A DNA stretch of 64,000 nucleotides from Gammaproteobacteria bacterium (GTDB lineage: Bacteria; Pseudomonadota; Gammaproteobacteria; Nevskiales; Nevskiaceae), in NCBI GenBank assembly GCA_026398875.1, contig JAPLSB010000021.1, positions 62,001 through 126,000 of the forward strand, in the 5' to 3' direction. Position 1 is the stretch's first letter; every line of letters begins with the position of its first letter. Made by a program: the position numbers and the translations under genes. The notes below the pieces were generated by a model. That model had not been told where the DNA came from and did not search any database. It saw only the letters and a program-made list of their open reading frames with translations. Shown piece by piece: positions 8,025 through 18,267 of the stretch.

Positions 8025-9554
8025 TCAGGCCAGCCGCTCGCGCAGCAGCGCAGCTTCGCCGCGGATCGCGGCGATCGCCTCCGGCTTCAGCCGATCCAGG
8101 TTGCGCACCTGCATCACCAGCCGCGGATGGCCGGCGAAGCGTTCGCGGTGGCGGTCGAGGAAATCCCAGTACAGGGTCGTGAACGGGCAGGCCTTCGGCC
8201 CGGTGCTGACGCCGGGATCGAAGCGGCAGCCCTTGCAGTAGTTGCTCATCTTGTCGATGTACTTGCCGCTGGCGATGTACGGCTTGGAGCCCATCAGGCC
8301 GCCATCGGCGAACTGGCTCATGCCGATGGTGTTCGGCACTTCGACCCATTCGACGGCGTCGACGTACACGGCCAGATACCACTCGTGCACTGCGCGCGGC
8401 CGCACGCCGAACAGCAGCGCGAACAGGCCGGTGATCATCAGCCGCTGGATGTGGTGCGCATAGCCGTGAGCCAGCGTGTCGCGCACCACGTGCTTCAGGC
8501 AGTTCATCTCGGTGTCGCCGGTCCAGTACAGCTTCGGCAGCGGCTGCTCGGCACCGAGCGCGTTGTCATCGAGATAGGCCGGCATGTGCCAGAAGTACAG
8601 GCCGCGCACGTACTCGCGCCAGCCGATGATCTGGCGCACGAAGCCTTCCACACTCGCGATCGGCGCCCGCTTGGCGTGATACGCAGCGACCGCCGCATCG
8701 ATCACTTCGCGCGGGTTCAGCAGCTTCAGGTTCATCGCGGCAGACAGGCGCGAGTGATAGAGCAGCGGCTCGGTGTCCCAGACCGCGTCCTCGAACGGGC
8801 CGAAAGCGGTCAGCCGGTGCTCGATGAAATCGTCGAGCGCGTTGAGCGCATCGGCGCGGGTCACGGGCCAGTCGAAGTGCTGCAGCTCGCCGGGATGATC
8901 GGCATAACGCTCGGCGACCATCGCCAGTACCTCGGCGGTGACGGCATCGGGCAGGAAGCGGCGCGGCTTCGGCACGAAGCCCGGCCCGGACTTGCCGAAG
9001 GCTTCACGGTTGTCGTGGTCGTAGTTCCACTCGCCACCTTCAGGCTGGCCATCGGCGTCCATCAGCACGCCGGTACGCTGCCGGACGGCGCGATAGAAGT
9101 GCTCCATCCGCGGCTGCTTACGGCTGCCCATCCAGGCGCGAAACTCGGCGACAGTCGTGATGAAGTGGCGGTCGACGCGCACGTCCAGCGGCACGCCGGC
9201 CGCTGCGCAGACACGCTCGAAGTCCTGCGCCAGCCGCCATTCGCCGGGCTCGACGACGATCACTGCAGCCGGTTTCAGCACGGCGATCGACGCTGCCAGT
9301 GCATCCGCCAGCGTCGCGTGCGGATGCGTGCCGGTGGCGTGGTAGTCGAGCGGCCAGCCGCGCGCCGTCAGGGCATCGCGGAAGTGCCGCATCGCGGCGA
9401 GGAAGATCGCGATGCGGGTCTTGTGGCTCCAGACGTAGTTCGCCTCGGCTGCGGCTTCGCACATCCACAGCCGGTCTTGCGTCGGGTCGAAGCCGTCAAA
9501 GGCCGAGGATTGTTCGTCCAGCTGGTCGCCAAGGACGACGATGAGATTGCGCAT
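8025..9554 (-). CDS. Iron-sulfur bacterial cryptochrome/(6-4) photolyase-type protein
   Basis: A 509-residue member of the deoxyribodipyrimidine photolyase-related (PhrB/FeS-BCP) family. These flavoproteins use light to repair (6-4) photoproducts and hold a 4Fe-4S cluster with four Cys. The N-terminal domain starts MRNLIVVLGDQLD. The C-terminal FAD domain carries the four expected Cys in MNCLKHV, NYCKGC and KACPFT. The conserved segment YAHHIQRLMITG is present, followed by DAVEWVEVPNTIGMSQFADGG. The upstream DUF2256 gene ends 26 bases before the start, a common pairing for this family. Its start is ATG at 9554. Confidence 0.88.
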   Translation of the reverse strand: MRNLIVVLGDQLDEQSSAFDGFDPTQDRLWMCEAAAEANYVWSHKTRIAIFLAAMRHFRDALTARGWPLDYHATGTHPHATLADALAASIAVLKPAAVIVVEPGEWRLAQDFERVCAAAGVPLDVRVDRHFITTVAEFRAWMGSRKQPRMEHFYRAVRQRTGVLMDADGQPEGGEWNYDHDNREAFGKSGPGFVPKPRRFLPDAVTAEVLAMVAERYADHPGELQHFDWPVTRADALNALDDFIEHRLTAFGPFEDAVWDTEPLLYHSRLSAAMNLKLLNPREVIDAAVAAYHAKRAPIASVEGFVRQIIGWREYVRGLYFWHMPAYLDDNALGAEQPLPKLYWTGDTEMNCLKHVVRDTLAHGYAHHIQRLMITGLFALLFGVRPRAVHEWYLAVYVDAVEWVEVPNTIGMSQFADGGLMGSKPYIASGKYIDKMSNYCKGCRFDPGVSTGPKACPFTTLYWDFLDRHRERFAGHPRLVMQVRNLDRLKPEAIAAIRGEAALLRERLA

Positions 9555-9580
9555 GGGAAAGGTTCATGGGGAAGGGAAAT

Positions 9581-9802
9581 TCAGGTTCGCCGTGCTTTCC
9601 TCGCGGTCCGCAGCTCGGGTGTCGGCACGGCCGACCCGGCGCTGGACGCAGCGGAAGCAACCGCCGATGACCGCCGGCCACGACAGGCGTCGGAGCAGTA
9701 GCGCACCTCGTCCCAGACCTTCTCCCACTTCTTCCGCCACGCGAAAGGACGCTGGCAGACCAGGCAGATCTTTTCCGGCAGATGGGGTTTGCGGTGGGCC
9801 AC
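9581..9802 (-). CDS. DUF2256 zinc-binding protein, photolyase partner
   Basis: A 73-residue protein whose first 44 residues match DUF2256: [20 protein letters not shown] then VRYCSDACR, with a likely zinc site at Cys13, Cys16, Cys36 and Cys40. The GTG at 9802 is chosen because the domain starts right there ([11 protein letters not shown]) and upstream sequence in frame has no family character. The C-terminal 29 residues are Ala/Ser/Arg-rich. DUF2256 genes often sit next to photolyase/cryptochrome genes, as here. Biochemical role unknown. Confidence 0.8.
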   Translation of the reverse strand: MAHRKPHLPEKICLVCQRPFAWRKKWEKVWDEVRYCSDACRGRRSSAVASAASSAGSAVPTPELRTARKARRT

Positions 9803-9938
9803 GGGGTGCGAGCGGCAATGGGTGCGGCGGATTGTGCACGAGGTCAGGAACACCACGGGCTGATGCTTATTGGGGCCTGGTCGCGACCGGCCGCAGTGCG
9901 CATGATCGCAGCCACCGCGATCAACTTGGACGTATGGC

Positions 9939-12900
9939 GTGAATCTGCCCGAAGGCTTGTATGACCTGCTGCTGACCGAAAGCCTGCAGGCCCGGCTTGA
10001 CGACGCCAGCGCCAGACGCGAGCCCTTGGCTGGCAATGCCGCCGAATGGCTCGGCGAGCTGATCGGCCGGCAGCTGGCCGCCGTGCTCGACGAGTTGCCG
10101 GGCGACGGTGCCGACAAACGACTTGCACAGCTGTCGTTGATCAACGAGCTGCTGGTCAGCCTGCGGGCACGACTTGCCGCCCAGACGTCATCGGCCGACG
10201 CCGCCGCGCTGCTGGATCCGGTGACGCTGCCGCCCAGCGTGCTGAAGTCGATCCGCCGCGATCGGCAGTTCCCGCAGGCACCGGAACTGGGATTGGCGCT
10301 GCCGTGGCTGTTCACCGCCGGCAAGGGCTCGCCTGCCTTGCTGCCCGAGCTGCGCCGCGAGCTGGCCTCGGCGGACAGCGTCGATATCCTAGTTAGCTTC
10401 ATCAAGGTCGAGGGCGTACGAAAGATCGCCGACGTGCTGAAGGCGATCACGGCGATCGACGCCTCCGGCCGCCCTGCGACGCGGCTGCGGGTACTGACCA
10501 CGACCTACACCGGTGCGACCGACGCCAAGGCGCTCGACGAGTTGGCGGCGTTGCCCGGCTGCGAACTGCGCGTGTCCTACGACGGCCGACGCACGCGCTT
10601 GCACGCCAAGGCTTGGCTGTTCCGTCGGGCGACCGGCTTTGGCTCGGCTTATGTCGGTAGCGCCAACCTGTCGGGGGCGGCGATGACCGGCGGCCTGGAA
10701 TGGACGGTGAAGCTCACGCAACGTGCGCAGGGCGCGCTGTTCGAACGTGCGGTGGCCCACTTCGAAACGCTGTGGGCCGATGGTGAGTTCGAAGCTTACG
10801 ACCCAAGCCGCAGCGACGATCGCGACCGCTTGCGTGCCGCGCTGTTGCGCGAGTCCGGCAGCCTGCGTGCGGACGACGCCACACCGCTGCGCTTCTTTGA
10901 TCTTCAGCCGAAAAGTTATCAGCTGGAAATGCTCGACCAGCTGGACGCGGAGCGCGCGCGCGGCCGCATCCGCAACCTGTTGGTCGCCGCGACCGGAACC
11001 GGCAAGACCATGGTTGCGGCCTTCGACTACCGACGGTTATGCGCACGGCTGGGCGGCCAGCCGGCGCTGCTGTTTGTGGCCCATCGCGAGGAAATCCTGC
11101 GCCAAGCGCTGCGCAGCTATCGCGAAGTGCTGCGCGATCCGCAGTTCGGCGAACTGCTGGTCGGCGGCACGCAGCCGGCCTCGTTCAAGCATCTGTTCGC
11201 GACGGTGGCCAGCCTTGCCAGTCGCGATCTGATCACTACGCTGGGCGCGGGGTACTGGCACACGGTGGTGATCGACGAATGCCATCACCTGGCAGCCGAC
11301 AGTTTCGACGCCATCGCCACCCGCCTGCGACCGCAATGCCTGCTGGGCTTGACCGCGACCCCGGAGCGCCATGACGGCCGGCCACTTGGCCCGTACTTCG
11401 ACATGCGCCCGGATGGCAGCCCAGCGGTCGAACTGCGGCTCTGGCATGCGCTGGACCTGCAACTGCTCGCGCCGTTCGAGTACTACGCCTGCGATGACGC
11501 GACCGACTTTGCCGAGGTGCCTTGGCATCGCAGCGGCGAGCGCGACGCGATCGACAAGCTGGTCACCGGCAACGAGGTGCGTGCCCGTCTGGTGGTCAGC
11601 GAATGGCAGCGGCTGGTCGCCGATCCCCGCCAGTCGAAGGCGCTGGTGTTTTGTGTCTCGGTAGCCCACGCGAGGTTCATGACCGACTGGCTGAACCGCG
11701 TTGGCCTGCCGGCCGCCTGCGTGGTCGGCGATGGCGACACCGAACTGCGCCGTCGCGCGCCGTCCCAGCTGGCCAGCGGCGCGCTGTGCGCGATCGTCAC
11801 CGTCGATCTTTACAACGAAGGTGTTGACCTGCCGGTGGTCGACACCCTGCTGCTGCTCAGGCCGACCCAAAGCCCTGTGCTGTTCCAGCAGCAGATCGGC
11901 CGCGGCCTGCGTCTGGCGCCCGGCAAGGACAGCTGTCTGGTGCTCGACTTCGTTGGCCAGCATCGCGCCGAGTTCCGCTTCGATCGCCTGCTCGGCAGCC
12001 TCACCGGCCTGAACCGCCGCGAGCTGAGCGAAGCGGTCGAGCAGGGCTTCGGCAGCCTGCCGCCGGGCTGCCATATCCAGTTGCAGAAGCAGACCCGGGA
12101 GCAGGTGCTGGCCAGCCTCAAGGCCTTGAGCCAGAACAGCTGGCGTCGATTGCAGACCGAGTTGCAGGCCTGGGTCGCGCAGCGGCCGCGCGGCGAAATC
12201 GCACTGGCATCATTCCTCGATGACCAGCAGCTGGCGCTCGACGAGGTTTATCGCAATGGCAATGCCAGCGGTGGGGCGAGCGGCTGGACCACGCTGAAGC
12301 GCGATGCTGGCCTGATGGTCGCCGAGCCGGGGCCGGAGGAGCCGTACTTCAGCAAGCGTTTCGCGGCGCTGCTGCATGTCGACGATCCGTTGCGGCTCAA
12401 TCGCCTTGCTGCCATCGCCGCTGGCGCGCCAGGTGACGCGCACAGCGCGCTGCTCGATCAGATGTTCGCGTATCAGATCGACAGCCAGCACGGCCAGACC
12501 GGCAGCGGTGCCCAGTTTGTTGCCAGACTCGCTTCGCATCCGCCAATTCGTCAGGAACTCGCTGAACTGGCGGCGATGCTGAAGGCGCGTGCCTTGCCCT
12601 CTGCCACTGCGATCTCCGGGCTCGACGATCTGCCGCTGTGTCTGCATGCGGCCTACGGCATTCGGGAAATCCTGACGGCGGTTGGCTGGCTGACGGCGAG
12701 TCGCCGTACGCCGTTCCAGGCCGGCCTGCTGGCGCTACCTGCGCGGCAGACCGAACTGCTGTTCGTCACGCTCGACAAGAGTGACGGCTATCACGACCGC
12801 ATCGCCTACCGTGATTACGCGATCAGCCCAGAACGCTTCCACTGGCAAAGCCAGAACAGCGCCGGGCCCGACACCAAGGTCGGCCGCCGGTATATCGAAA

Positions 12901-13085
12901 GCGCCGTGAACGGCTGGACCTATCAGCTGTTCGTCCGCGAACGGCCTGCCGATCCGTATCGCGCATGTGGGCCTGTGCGGCTCGAATCCTGGGAGGGTGA
13001 TCGGCCGATGAGCATCGTCTGGGCGCTCGAAATCCCGCTGCCGACCCGTCTGTTCCGCGAGTACTCGGTACTGCGCGGCACCTGA
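9939..13085 (+). CDS. PLD-like nuclease / SF2 helicase / DUF3427 protein
   Basis: A 1048-residue multidomain protein starting at GTG 9939. The N-terminal part carries a phospholipase D-like (HKD) nuclease segment with RLHAKAWLF near residue 219 and YVGSANLSG. The central superfamily II helicase has Walker A AATGTGKT (about 350), DECH (from Asp446), LTATPER and motif [11 protein letters not shown] (about 651). The C-terminal about 350 residues match DUF3427. Such proteins are predicted to unwind and cut nucleic acid, and have been discussed both for repair and for anti-phage defence. It is a single-gene unit, divergent from the DUF2256-photolyase pair across a 136-base gap. Confidence 0.87.
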   Translation: MNLPEGLYDLLLTESLQARLDDASARREPLAGNAAEWLGELIGRQLAAVLDELPGDGADKRLAQLSLINELLVSLRARLAAQTSSADAAALLDPVTLPPSVLKSIRRDRQFPQAPELGLALPWLFTAGKGSPALLPELRRELASADSVDILVSFIKVEGVRKIADVLKAITAIDASGRPATRLRVLTTTYTGATDAKALDELAALPGCELRVSYDGRRTRLHAKAWLFRRATGFGSAYVGSANLSGAAMTGGLEWTVKLTQRAQGALFERAVAHFETLWADGEFEAYDPSRSDDRDRLRAALLRESGSLRADDATPLRFFDLQPKSYQLEMLDQLDAERARGRIRNLLVAATGTGKTMVAAFDYRRLCARLGGQPALLFVAHREEILRQALRSYREVLRDPQFGELLVGGTQPASFKHLFATVASLASRDLITTLGAGYWHTVVIDECHHLAADSFDAIATRLRPQCLLGLTATPERHDGRPLGPYFDMRPDGSPAVELRLWHALDLQLLAPFEYYACDDATDFAEVPWHRSGERDAIDKLVTGNEVRARLVVSEWQRLVADPRQSKALVFCVSVAHARFMTDWLNRVGLPAACVVGDGDTELRRRAPSQLASGALCAIVTVDLYNEGVDLPVVDTLLLLRPTQSPVLFQQQIGRGLRLAPGKDSCLVLDFVGQHRAEFRFDRLLGSLTGLNRRELSEAVEQGFGSLPPGCHIQLQKQTREQVLASLKALSQNSWRRLQTELQAWVAQRPRGEIALASFLDDQQLALDEVYRNGNASGGASGWTTLKRDAGLMVAEPGPEEPYFSKRFAALLHVDDPLRLNRLAAIAAGAPGDAHSALLDQMFAYQIDSQHGQTGSGAQFVARLASHPPIRQELAELAAMLKARALPSATAISGLDDLPLCLHAAYGIREILTAVGWLTASRRTPFQAGLLALPARQTELLFVTLDKSDGYHDRIAYRDYAISPERFHWQSQNSAGPDTKVGRRYIESAVNGWTYQLFVRERPADPYRACGPVRLESWEGDRPMSIVWALEIPLPTRLFREYSVLRGT

Positions 13086-13095
13086 GGCTGCGACT

Positions 13096-14577
13096 TCAGG
13101 CCGGCGTCGCCGCCGGCGCGGCCGACGCCACCCTGCCCGGAACGATGTGTTGCGCGCGAATGTCATCCAGCGTCCTGCCGATCGCCGACTGCAGGCGCAC
13201 CATCTCCAGTTTCTCCCAGGTGGCGCGTTCGCCGCCGCGGATCAGTGCCAGCACCTCGGCTTCGGTGCGCAGCCGCATCAGCTTGCGCGGGTCGACCAGG
13301 CGGTAGTCCGGGAAGATGTTGATGTCGCCGGTGTAGCGCTGGTTGATCACCGAACGGGTCATGGTCAGCCAGCGTTCCAGCGTCGGGTGGCGCTGTGACG
13401 GACCTTCCAGCGCCGCCAGATTGGCATCGACCACTTCCAGCGTGATCCGCCGCAGCGCCTTGCGGTAGCGCGCCAGCGCGCCGCCGTTGCCGCTACCGCC
13501 GCTGGCGCTGAGAAACGGCAGCACCAGCGGGTTGGTCTGGCTGACGATGAAATGATTGACCGCGTAGAGACGGGCAATGCGCTTGGTTGGCAAGTCATCG
13601 CTGACCGAGCCATCGACCCAGCGGCGATTCTCCAGATACGGCAGCCGTTCGCCGAGCGGCCCCTTCGCCATCAGCATCACCGACGGCAAGATGCCGGGGA
13701 CCGCCATCGTTGCGAGCAGGGCTTCGCGGAGACAGACCGACGGCGAGGCGATCGCATTGAGCAGTCGCGAGGTCTGGTGCCTTTCGGCGGGCGCGATCGA
13801 GATGTTGATCTTGCGGCCGGTGCGCGCCTGCGCTTCCTGAAAGCTCATATCCGGCACCAGGCGCTCGACCATGTCGCGGACGCCGTCGGGCGAGATCGAG
13901 CCTGGCCGCAGAACCGATATGCGCTGCCACAGGCTGGTTTCGCGCTGGACTTCGGCCAGCAGGAAGCCGGGCTCGAACATCCGGCTCAGTTCGTCATCGG
14001 TGTGGGTGCCGGCGATCGACGCCACCAGCGCGCCGCCGCTGGACCCGCACATCACGTTCGGCAGCAGGCGCTGTTCCCAGAGTGCCTTGACCACCCCGAC
14101 ATGAAAGTAGAACAGCGAGCCTGAGCCGCTGAGCATCAGGGCCGAGCGCCCGAAGCAGGTGCTGGCTCGTTCGAAGAAGTCGTGACGGACGGCCCATGGC
14201 AGATCGTCCGCAGCCGGGCTGGCCAGATGCTGCAGCGCTGCGATGACCTCGGCGACGTAATCGTCCACCAGCTGCTTCGTGCCGAAGCGCGCACGGCGGT
14301 ACAGCGCCGAGCTGCCCATGCCATCGAGATTGCCGTGGACACCCTCATTCAGGCTGTACAGCAGCCCCACGTTGTCACTCTGATGGCGGAACTGGCGCAG
14401 GGCATCCAGGCGCTGCCGTACCGAGCGGAAGTCATATTGCGCAGACGCGTCGCGCTGCTGCCAGCCGGACGCGCCGGACGCCCGATCATGCGCCTGCGCC
14501 GCCTCGCGCCATTCCGCGTAGCTGGTGGCACTGGCCAATTGCTGCTCGTAGCGGGCGAGGCGAGTCAGTGCAGGCAT
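13096..14577 (-). CDS. Patatin-like phospholipase with N-terminal DUF3336
   Basis: A 493-residue lipase-like protein. Residues 1-165 match DUF3336 (YAEWREAAQAHD, LLYSLNEGVHGNLDGMG). The patatin domain has the oxyanion segment GSGSLFYFHVGV, the nucleophile elbow GSSGG and the catalytic Asp in VDGSVSDDLP, which is a DGS-type dyad motif. It probably hydrolyses acyl esters of phospholipids or neutral lipids. The ATG at 14577 is preferred because upstream in-frame sequence runs through the tRNA gene. Convergent with the helicase gene, only 10 bases apart. Confidence 0.87.
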   Translation of the reverse strand: MPALTRLARYEQQLASATSYAEWREAAQAHDRASGASGWQQRDASAQYDFRSVRQRLDALRQFRHQSDNVGLLYSLNEGVHGNLDGMGSSALYRRARFGTKQLVDDYVAEVIAALQHLASPAADDLPWAVRHDFFERASTCFGRSALMLSGSGSLFYFHVGVVKALWEQRLLPNVMCGSSGGALVASIAGTHTDDELSRMFEPGFLLAEVQRETSLWQRISVLRPGSISPDGVRDMVERLVPDMSFQEAQARTGRKINISIAPAERHQTSRLLNAIASPSVCLREALLATMAVPGILPSVMLMAKGPLGERLPYLENRRWVDGSVSDDLPTKRIARLYAVNHFIVSQTNPLVLPFLSASGGSGNGGALARYRKALRRITLEVVDANLAALEGPSQRHPTLERWLTMTRSVINQRYTGDINIFPDYRLVDPRKLMRLRTEAEVLALIRGGERATWEKLEMVRLQSAIGRTLDDIRAQHIVPGRVASAAPAATPA

Positions 14578-14768
14578 GGCGGCGGGTGGCGTTCGGTCGG
14601 ACAGGTCACAGCGCGTCGGTGCCAGAACCGGTACTGCTACGGCGGATGGACCGGGCGAAGAGAATAACTGTGGCTGCCGGCGAGTGCCTTCAGGGCAAGC
14701 CATGCTGGCCCGGATCGTCGACCCCGCTTCATTGCGGCGGCTGGCTGCGTGATAAGCTTTTGCTCGTT

Positions 14769-14845
14769 GCGCCCGTAGCTCAGCTGGATAGAGTGCTTCC
14801 CTCCGAAGGAAGAAGTCAGAGGTTCGAATCCTCTCGGGCGCACCA
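14769..14845 (+). tRNA. tRNA-Arg (anticodon CCG)
   Basis: The acceptor stem GCGCCCG pairs with CGGGCGC. The D arm GCTCAGCTGGATAGAG is typical. The anticodon stem CTTCC/GGAAG holds the loop CTCCGAA, giving anticodon CCG, which reads the Arg codon CGG. The T arm contains GGTTCGAATCC, and the 3' CCA is encoded. Total 77 bases. Confidence 0.97.
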
Positions 14846-14860
14846 AAATCAATGACTTGA

Positions 14861-14893
14861 AGGCCCGATGCCGCAATGGCATCGGGCCTTTTT
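14861..14893 (+). terminator. Rho-independent terminator after tRNA-Arg
   Basis: A perfect 12-base-pair stem (AGGCCCGATGCC with GGCATCGGGCCT) closes a five-base loop and runs directly into a T-rich tract. It starts 15 bases after the tRNA CCA end, so it almost certainly ends the tRNA transcript. Confidence 0.92.
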
Positions 14894-15219
14894 GTTTGCC
14901 GCCGCGATGACTGCGAAGCCGCTGCCGATACTCGGGCCGCCACGCGGGAAACGCATCGTCGGGAGCCGAGCACGCGGGCCGACAGCGCCGCCGGCGCCGG
15001 CACGCTGCCTCGACTTGCGGGCTCAGTGCGGTCTGCCGCCAAGCATGCGGGCTGCCATGCGCAGCCGATGGTGGCAGGTTGCGAGATGGGCAGACGAGAC
15101 GGCAGCCGGAACCCGGTGCCGGGCTACTCACTTCGGACGAAGCCACCCCCTCGGGCCGGTGGAATCCTCGCTGCAGTCCAATTCCCTGCCTTCCCCTTCC
15201 CCTGTTCCCGGAGCGCCTC
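14894..15219. other. Intergenic stretch before the steroid block, no gene seen
   Basis: Between the tRNA terminator and the HsaA-type gene I see no coding sequence with family character on either strand; open frames here are low-complexity GC-rich runs. The last bases (GGAGCGCCTC before the ATG) contain a plausible ribosome binding site. The promoter of the first steroid block must lie in this stretch, but I cannot place it. Confidence 0.5.
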
Positions 15220-16455
15220 ATGTCGGCCCAAGCCCTGAAAGTCACGCCCATGCCCAGCCCCCAGCCCAAGCTGAAATCCAGCTCCGAGGTCACGCCCGAA
15301 GTGCTGGTGCAGCGCGCACGGGAGCTGGCCCCGCGGCTCAAGGCGCGCATTGCCCAGGGCGAGGCAGCGCGCCGTCTGCCCGACGAGACCATCGCCGAGA
15401 TGAAGGAAGCCGGCCTGTTCCGCGTGCTGCAGCCGAAGCTCTACGGCGGTTACGAGATGGACCCGCAGGTGTTCTATGACGTGCAGATGGCGCTGGCCGA
15501 GGGCTGCATGTCCACGGCCTGGGCCTATGGCGTGATCGGCGTGCACAACTGGCAGATCGCCCTGTTCGATCCGCGCGCCGCCGCCGATGTCTGGGGCAAC
15601 GGCGACACCGATGTGCTGATCGCGTCGACCTACATGCCGAAGGGGCAGGTCACGCCAGTCGAGGGCGGCTTCCGCTTCAGCGGCCGCTGGGGCTTTTCCA
15701 GCGGCATCGATCACTGCGACTGGGTGTTCCTCGGCGGCCTGATCTTCAACCCGGGCCAGCCGCCGGAGTACCGCACTTTCCTGCTGCCGAAGTCCGACTA
15801 CGAAGTGGTCGATACCTGGCACACGATGGGCCTGAAGGCGACCGGTTCGAACGACATCGTGGTCAAGGACGTGTTCGTGCCCGAGTACCGCACGCACAAG
15901 GCCAGCGACGGCTTCATGGGCACCAATCCGGGCCGCGACACGTTCACGGCCGATCTCTACAAGATGCCGTTCGGGCAGATCTTCGTGCGCGCCGTGTCGA
16001 CGGCTGCGATCGGCGGCCTGCAGGGCGCGCTCGATACCTTCCTCGACTTCGCCAAGGTGCGCGTCGGCGACATGGGCAACAAGACCTCGGAGCAGGCACC
16101 GGCCCAGCTCGCGGCGGCTGAAACAGCCACCGCGATCGACGAGATGAAGCTGGTGCTGCACCGGAACTTCGAAGTGCTGATGGGCAAGATCCGCGCACGC
16201 CAGCCGCTCGACGACATCCACCAGCGTCTGCTGTTCCGACACCAGGCCTCGCAGGTTGTCGAGCGCTGCGCGCGTCAGGTCTACCAGCTGTTCTCGGCCT
16301 GTGGCGGGCGCGGCATCTTCACCGACTTCCCGCTGCATCGGTACATGACCGACATCATGGCGGCGCGCGGCCACTACGCGAACAACCCGGACCAGTTCGG
16401 CAAGAACTTCGGCGGCGTGCTGCTGGGCCGCGACAACACCGACTACTTCATCTAG
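15220..16455 (+). CDS. hsaA: HsaA-type flavin-dependent monooxygenase, oxygenase subunit
   Basis: A 411-residue protein of the acyl-CoA dehydrogenase-like two-component monooxygenase family. HsaA hydroxylates 3-HSA, the phenolic 9,10-seco-steroid, to the catechol that HsaC cleaves. Supporting features are VLQPKLYGGYEMDPQVFYDV near the N-terminus, the WGFSSGIDHCDWVFLGG flavin-side motif, DTWHTMGLKATGSND and a C-terminal FSACGGRGIFTDFPLHRYMTD. The ATG at 15220 has GGAGCG upstream. The reductase HsaB, which supplies reduced flavin, is not in the window. The KstD-type gene follows after 19 bases. A related family member with another phenolic substrate is possible, but the setting favours a steroid. 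Confidence 0.8.
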   Translation: MSAQALKVTPMPSPQPKLKSSSEVTPEVLVQRARELAPRLKARIAQGEAARRLPDETIAEMKEAGLFRVLQPKLYGGYEMDPQVFYDVQMALAEGCMSTAWAYGVIGVHNWQIALFDPRAAADVWGNGDTDVLIASTYMPKGQVTPVEGGFRFSGRWGFSSGIDHCDWVFLGGLIFNPGQPPEYRTFLLPKSDYEVVDTWHTMGLKATGSNDIVVKDVFVPEYRTHKASDGFMGTNPGRDTFTADLYKMPFGQIFVRAVSTAAIGGLQGALDTFLDFAKVRVGDMGNKTSEQAPAQLAAAETATAIDEMKLVLHRNFEVLMGKIRARQPLDDIHQRLLFRHQASQVVERCARQVYQLFSACGGRGIFTDFPLHRYMTDIMAARGHYANNPDQFGKNFGGVLLGRDNTDYFI

Positions 16456-16474
16456 ACCGCCGTCGGAGCAAGCC

Positions 16475-18220
16475 ATGGGCGTCAGCGATTTTCCGATGCG
16501 CTGGGATCAGCAGTTCGATGTGCTCGTGATCGGCTCCGGTGCCGGCGGCATGACTGCCGCGCTGGCCTGCCAGGCGCGCGGGCTGTCGGTCGCGGTGCTC
16601 GAAAAGACATCGCAGTACGGCGGCACCAGCGCGGTGTCCGGCGGCGGCATCTGGATTCCCTGCAACGACCAGATGGCGGCCGTCGGCATTCCGGACACAC
16701 GCGCCGAGGCGCTGCGCTATCTCGACCATCTGATCGGTGACCAAGTCGCGGCGGATCGCCTTGAAGCCTATGTCGATTCCGCACGCGAAATGGTCCGCCA
16801 TCTCGAACACGACTTCGGCGTGCGCTTCCGCAGCGTCGCCAAGTACCCGGACTATTTCCCCGATCAGCCCGGCGGCAAGCCCGGCGCGCGCACGATGGAA
16901 CCGGCGGCCTTCGATGCCGCCAAGCTCGGTCCGGAATTCGAACGCCAGCGCGAGCCGTACAAGGGCACGCTGGTGCTTGGCCGCGTGGCGATGGACCAGG
17001 TCGAAGCGCACACGCTGTTCGGCCGTGCACCGGGCTGGATCCGGCTGACGCTGAAGCTGATGTGGAACTACTGGACCGATTTCTCCTGGCGTCGCCGCAG
17101 CTGGCGCGATCGCCGCCTCGTGCTCGGCCAGGGCCTGGTCGGCGCGCTGCGCCACGCGATGCTGCAGCAGCAGATCCCGCTGCTCTACGACACCGCGCTG
17201 GAGTCGCTGATCGAGGATGGCGGCCGCGTGCGCGGCGTGACCGTCACGCAGAACGGCCGGAGCTTGCGCTTCGGCGCGCGCCGCGCGGTGATCCTGGCCA
17301 GCGGCGGGTTCGAGTCGAATCAGGCGATGCGCGACCGCTATCTGCCGCAGCCGAGCCGCGCTGAATGGAGCGCCGCGCCCGGCATCAACACTGGCGATGG
17401 CATCGAGGCCGGGCTCAAGCTCGGCGCCGGCCTGCGCTTCATGAACATGGTCTGGGGCACGCCGACTGTCGTCGTGCCCGGCACCACGGTCGCTGCGGCG
17501 CTGTTCGTCGAGCGCTCGCTGCCTGGCTGCGTGATGGTCAACCAGCGGGGCCAGCGCTTCTGCAACGAGGCCGCGCCGTACACCGAGGCCGTCAACGCGA
17601 TCTATGCCGATCAGGCGCGCACCGGCTTATCGGTGCCGTGCTGGCTGATCTTCGATGCGCGCTTCCGCCAGAACTATCCCTGCGGGCCGCTGCTGCCGGG
17701 CAGCATCGTGCCGGACAAGAAGCTGCCGGCCGACTGGGCCGGACGCGTCTACTACAAGGCCGACACGCTGGCGGCACTGGCTGCACAGATCGGCGTCGAT
17801 GGTAGCACCCTGGCCAAGACCGTCGAACGCCTGAACGCGCAGGCCGCCACCGGTGTTGATACGGACTACAACAAGGGTGGCAATGTCTTCGAGCGCTACT
17901 ACGCCGATCCGAAGATCGGCCCCAATCCGTGCTTGGCACCGCTGGTGAAAGGCCCGTTCTACGCGATGCCAGTCACGCCGGGCGAGATCGGCACCAAGGG
18001 CGGGCTCGATGCCGATGCCAAGGCGCGCGTGCTGCGCGCCGATGGCAGCGTGATCGAAGGACTGTACGCGATCGGCAACACCTCGGCCGCCGCAATGGGC
18101 CGCACCTATCCGGGGCCGGGCGCCACGCTGGGGCCGGCGATGACCTTCGGCTATATCGCCGCACGCGACATCGCCCAGGCTGTTGCGCGCGGCGAAGTGC
18201 CCGCTGCAGTCGCGGCCTGA
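16475..18220 (+). CDS. kstD: 3-Ketosteroid Delta1-dehydrogenase (KstD-type flavoprotein)
   Basis: A 581-residue flavoprotein. KstD introduces the C1-C2 double bond into 3-ketosteroids, a step needed for ring-B opening. The FAD motif is VIGSGAGGMTAAL (residues 18-30). Two positions known to be catalytic in Rhodococcus KstD1 can be placed: the Tyr of PDYFPDQPGG (Tyr127), and Tyr545 with Gly549 in YPGPGATLGP. The C-terminal GTKGGLDADAKARVL is characteristic. The length is slightly above the usual 510-570. Related fumarate-reductase-type flavoproteins can act on other rings, so the exact regiochemistry is inferred. Confidence 0.85.
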   Translation: MGVSDFPMRWDQQFDVLVIGSGAGGMTAALACQARGLSVAVLEKTSQYGGTSAVSGGGIWIPCNDQMAAVGIPDTRAEALRYLDHLIGDQVAADRLEAYVDSAREMVRHLEHDFGVRFRSVAKYPDYFPDQPGGKPGARTMEPAAFDAAKLGPEFERQREPYKGTLVLGRVAMDQVEAHTLFGRAPGWIRLTLKLMWNYWTDFSWRRRSWRDRRLVLGQGLVGALRHAMLQQQIPLLYDTALESLIEDGGRVRGVTVTQNGRSLRFGARRAVILASGGFESNQAMRDRYLPQPSRAEWSAAPGINTGDGIEAGLKLGAGLRFMNMVWGTPTVVVPGTTVAAALFVERSLPGCVMVNQRGQRFCNEAAPYTEAVNAIYADQARTGLSVPCWLIFDARFRQNYPCGPLLPGSIVPDKKLPADWAGRVYYKADTLAALAAQIGVDGSTLAKTVERLNAQAATGVDTDYNKGGNVFERYYADPKIGPNPCLAPLVKGPFYAMPVTPGEIGTKGGLDADAKARVLRADGSVIEGLYAIGNTSAAAMGRTYPGPGATLGPAMTFGYIAARDIAQAVARGEVPAAVAA

Positions 18221-18267
18221 GTACTGATTTTTCCGATCTTCGACTCCGCGTTCGAACCGATCTCCGC

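Noticed and set aside
14988..15000. GC-rich palindrome (CCGGCGCCGG) before the HsaA-type gene
   Set aside because: Such palindromes are frequent by chance in DNA with this GC content; no partner site nearby.
14578..15042. In-frame extension of the patatin gene upstream of 14577
   Set aside because: It would read backward through the tRNA-Arg and its terminator; the family N-terminus fits the ATG at 14577.
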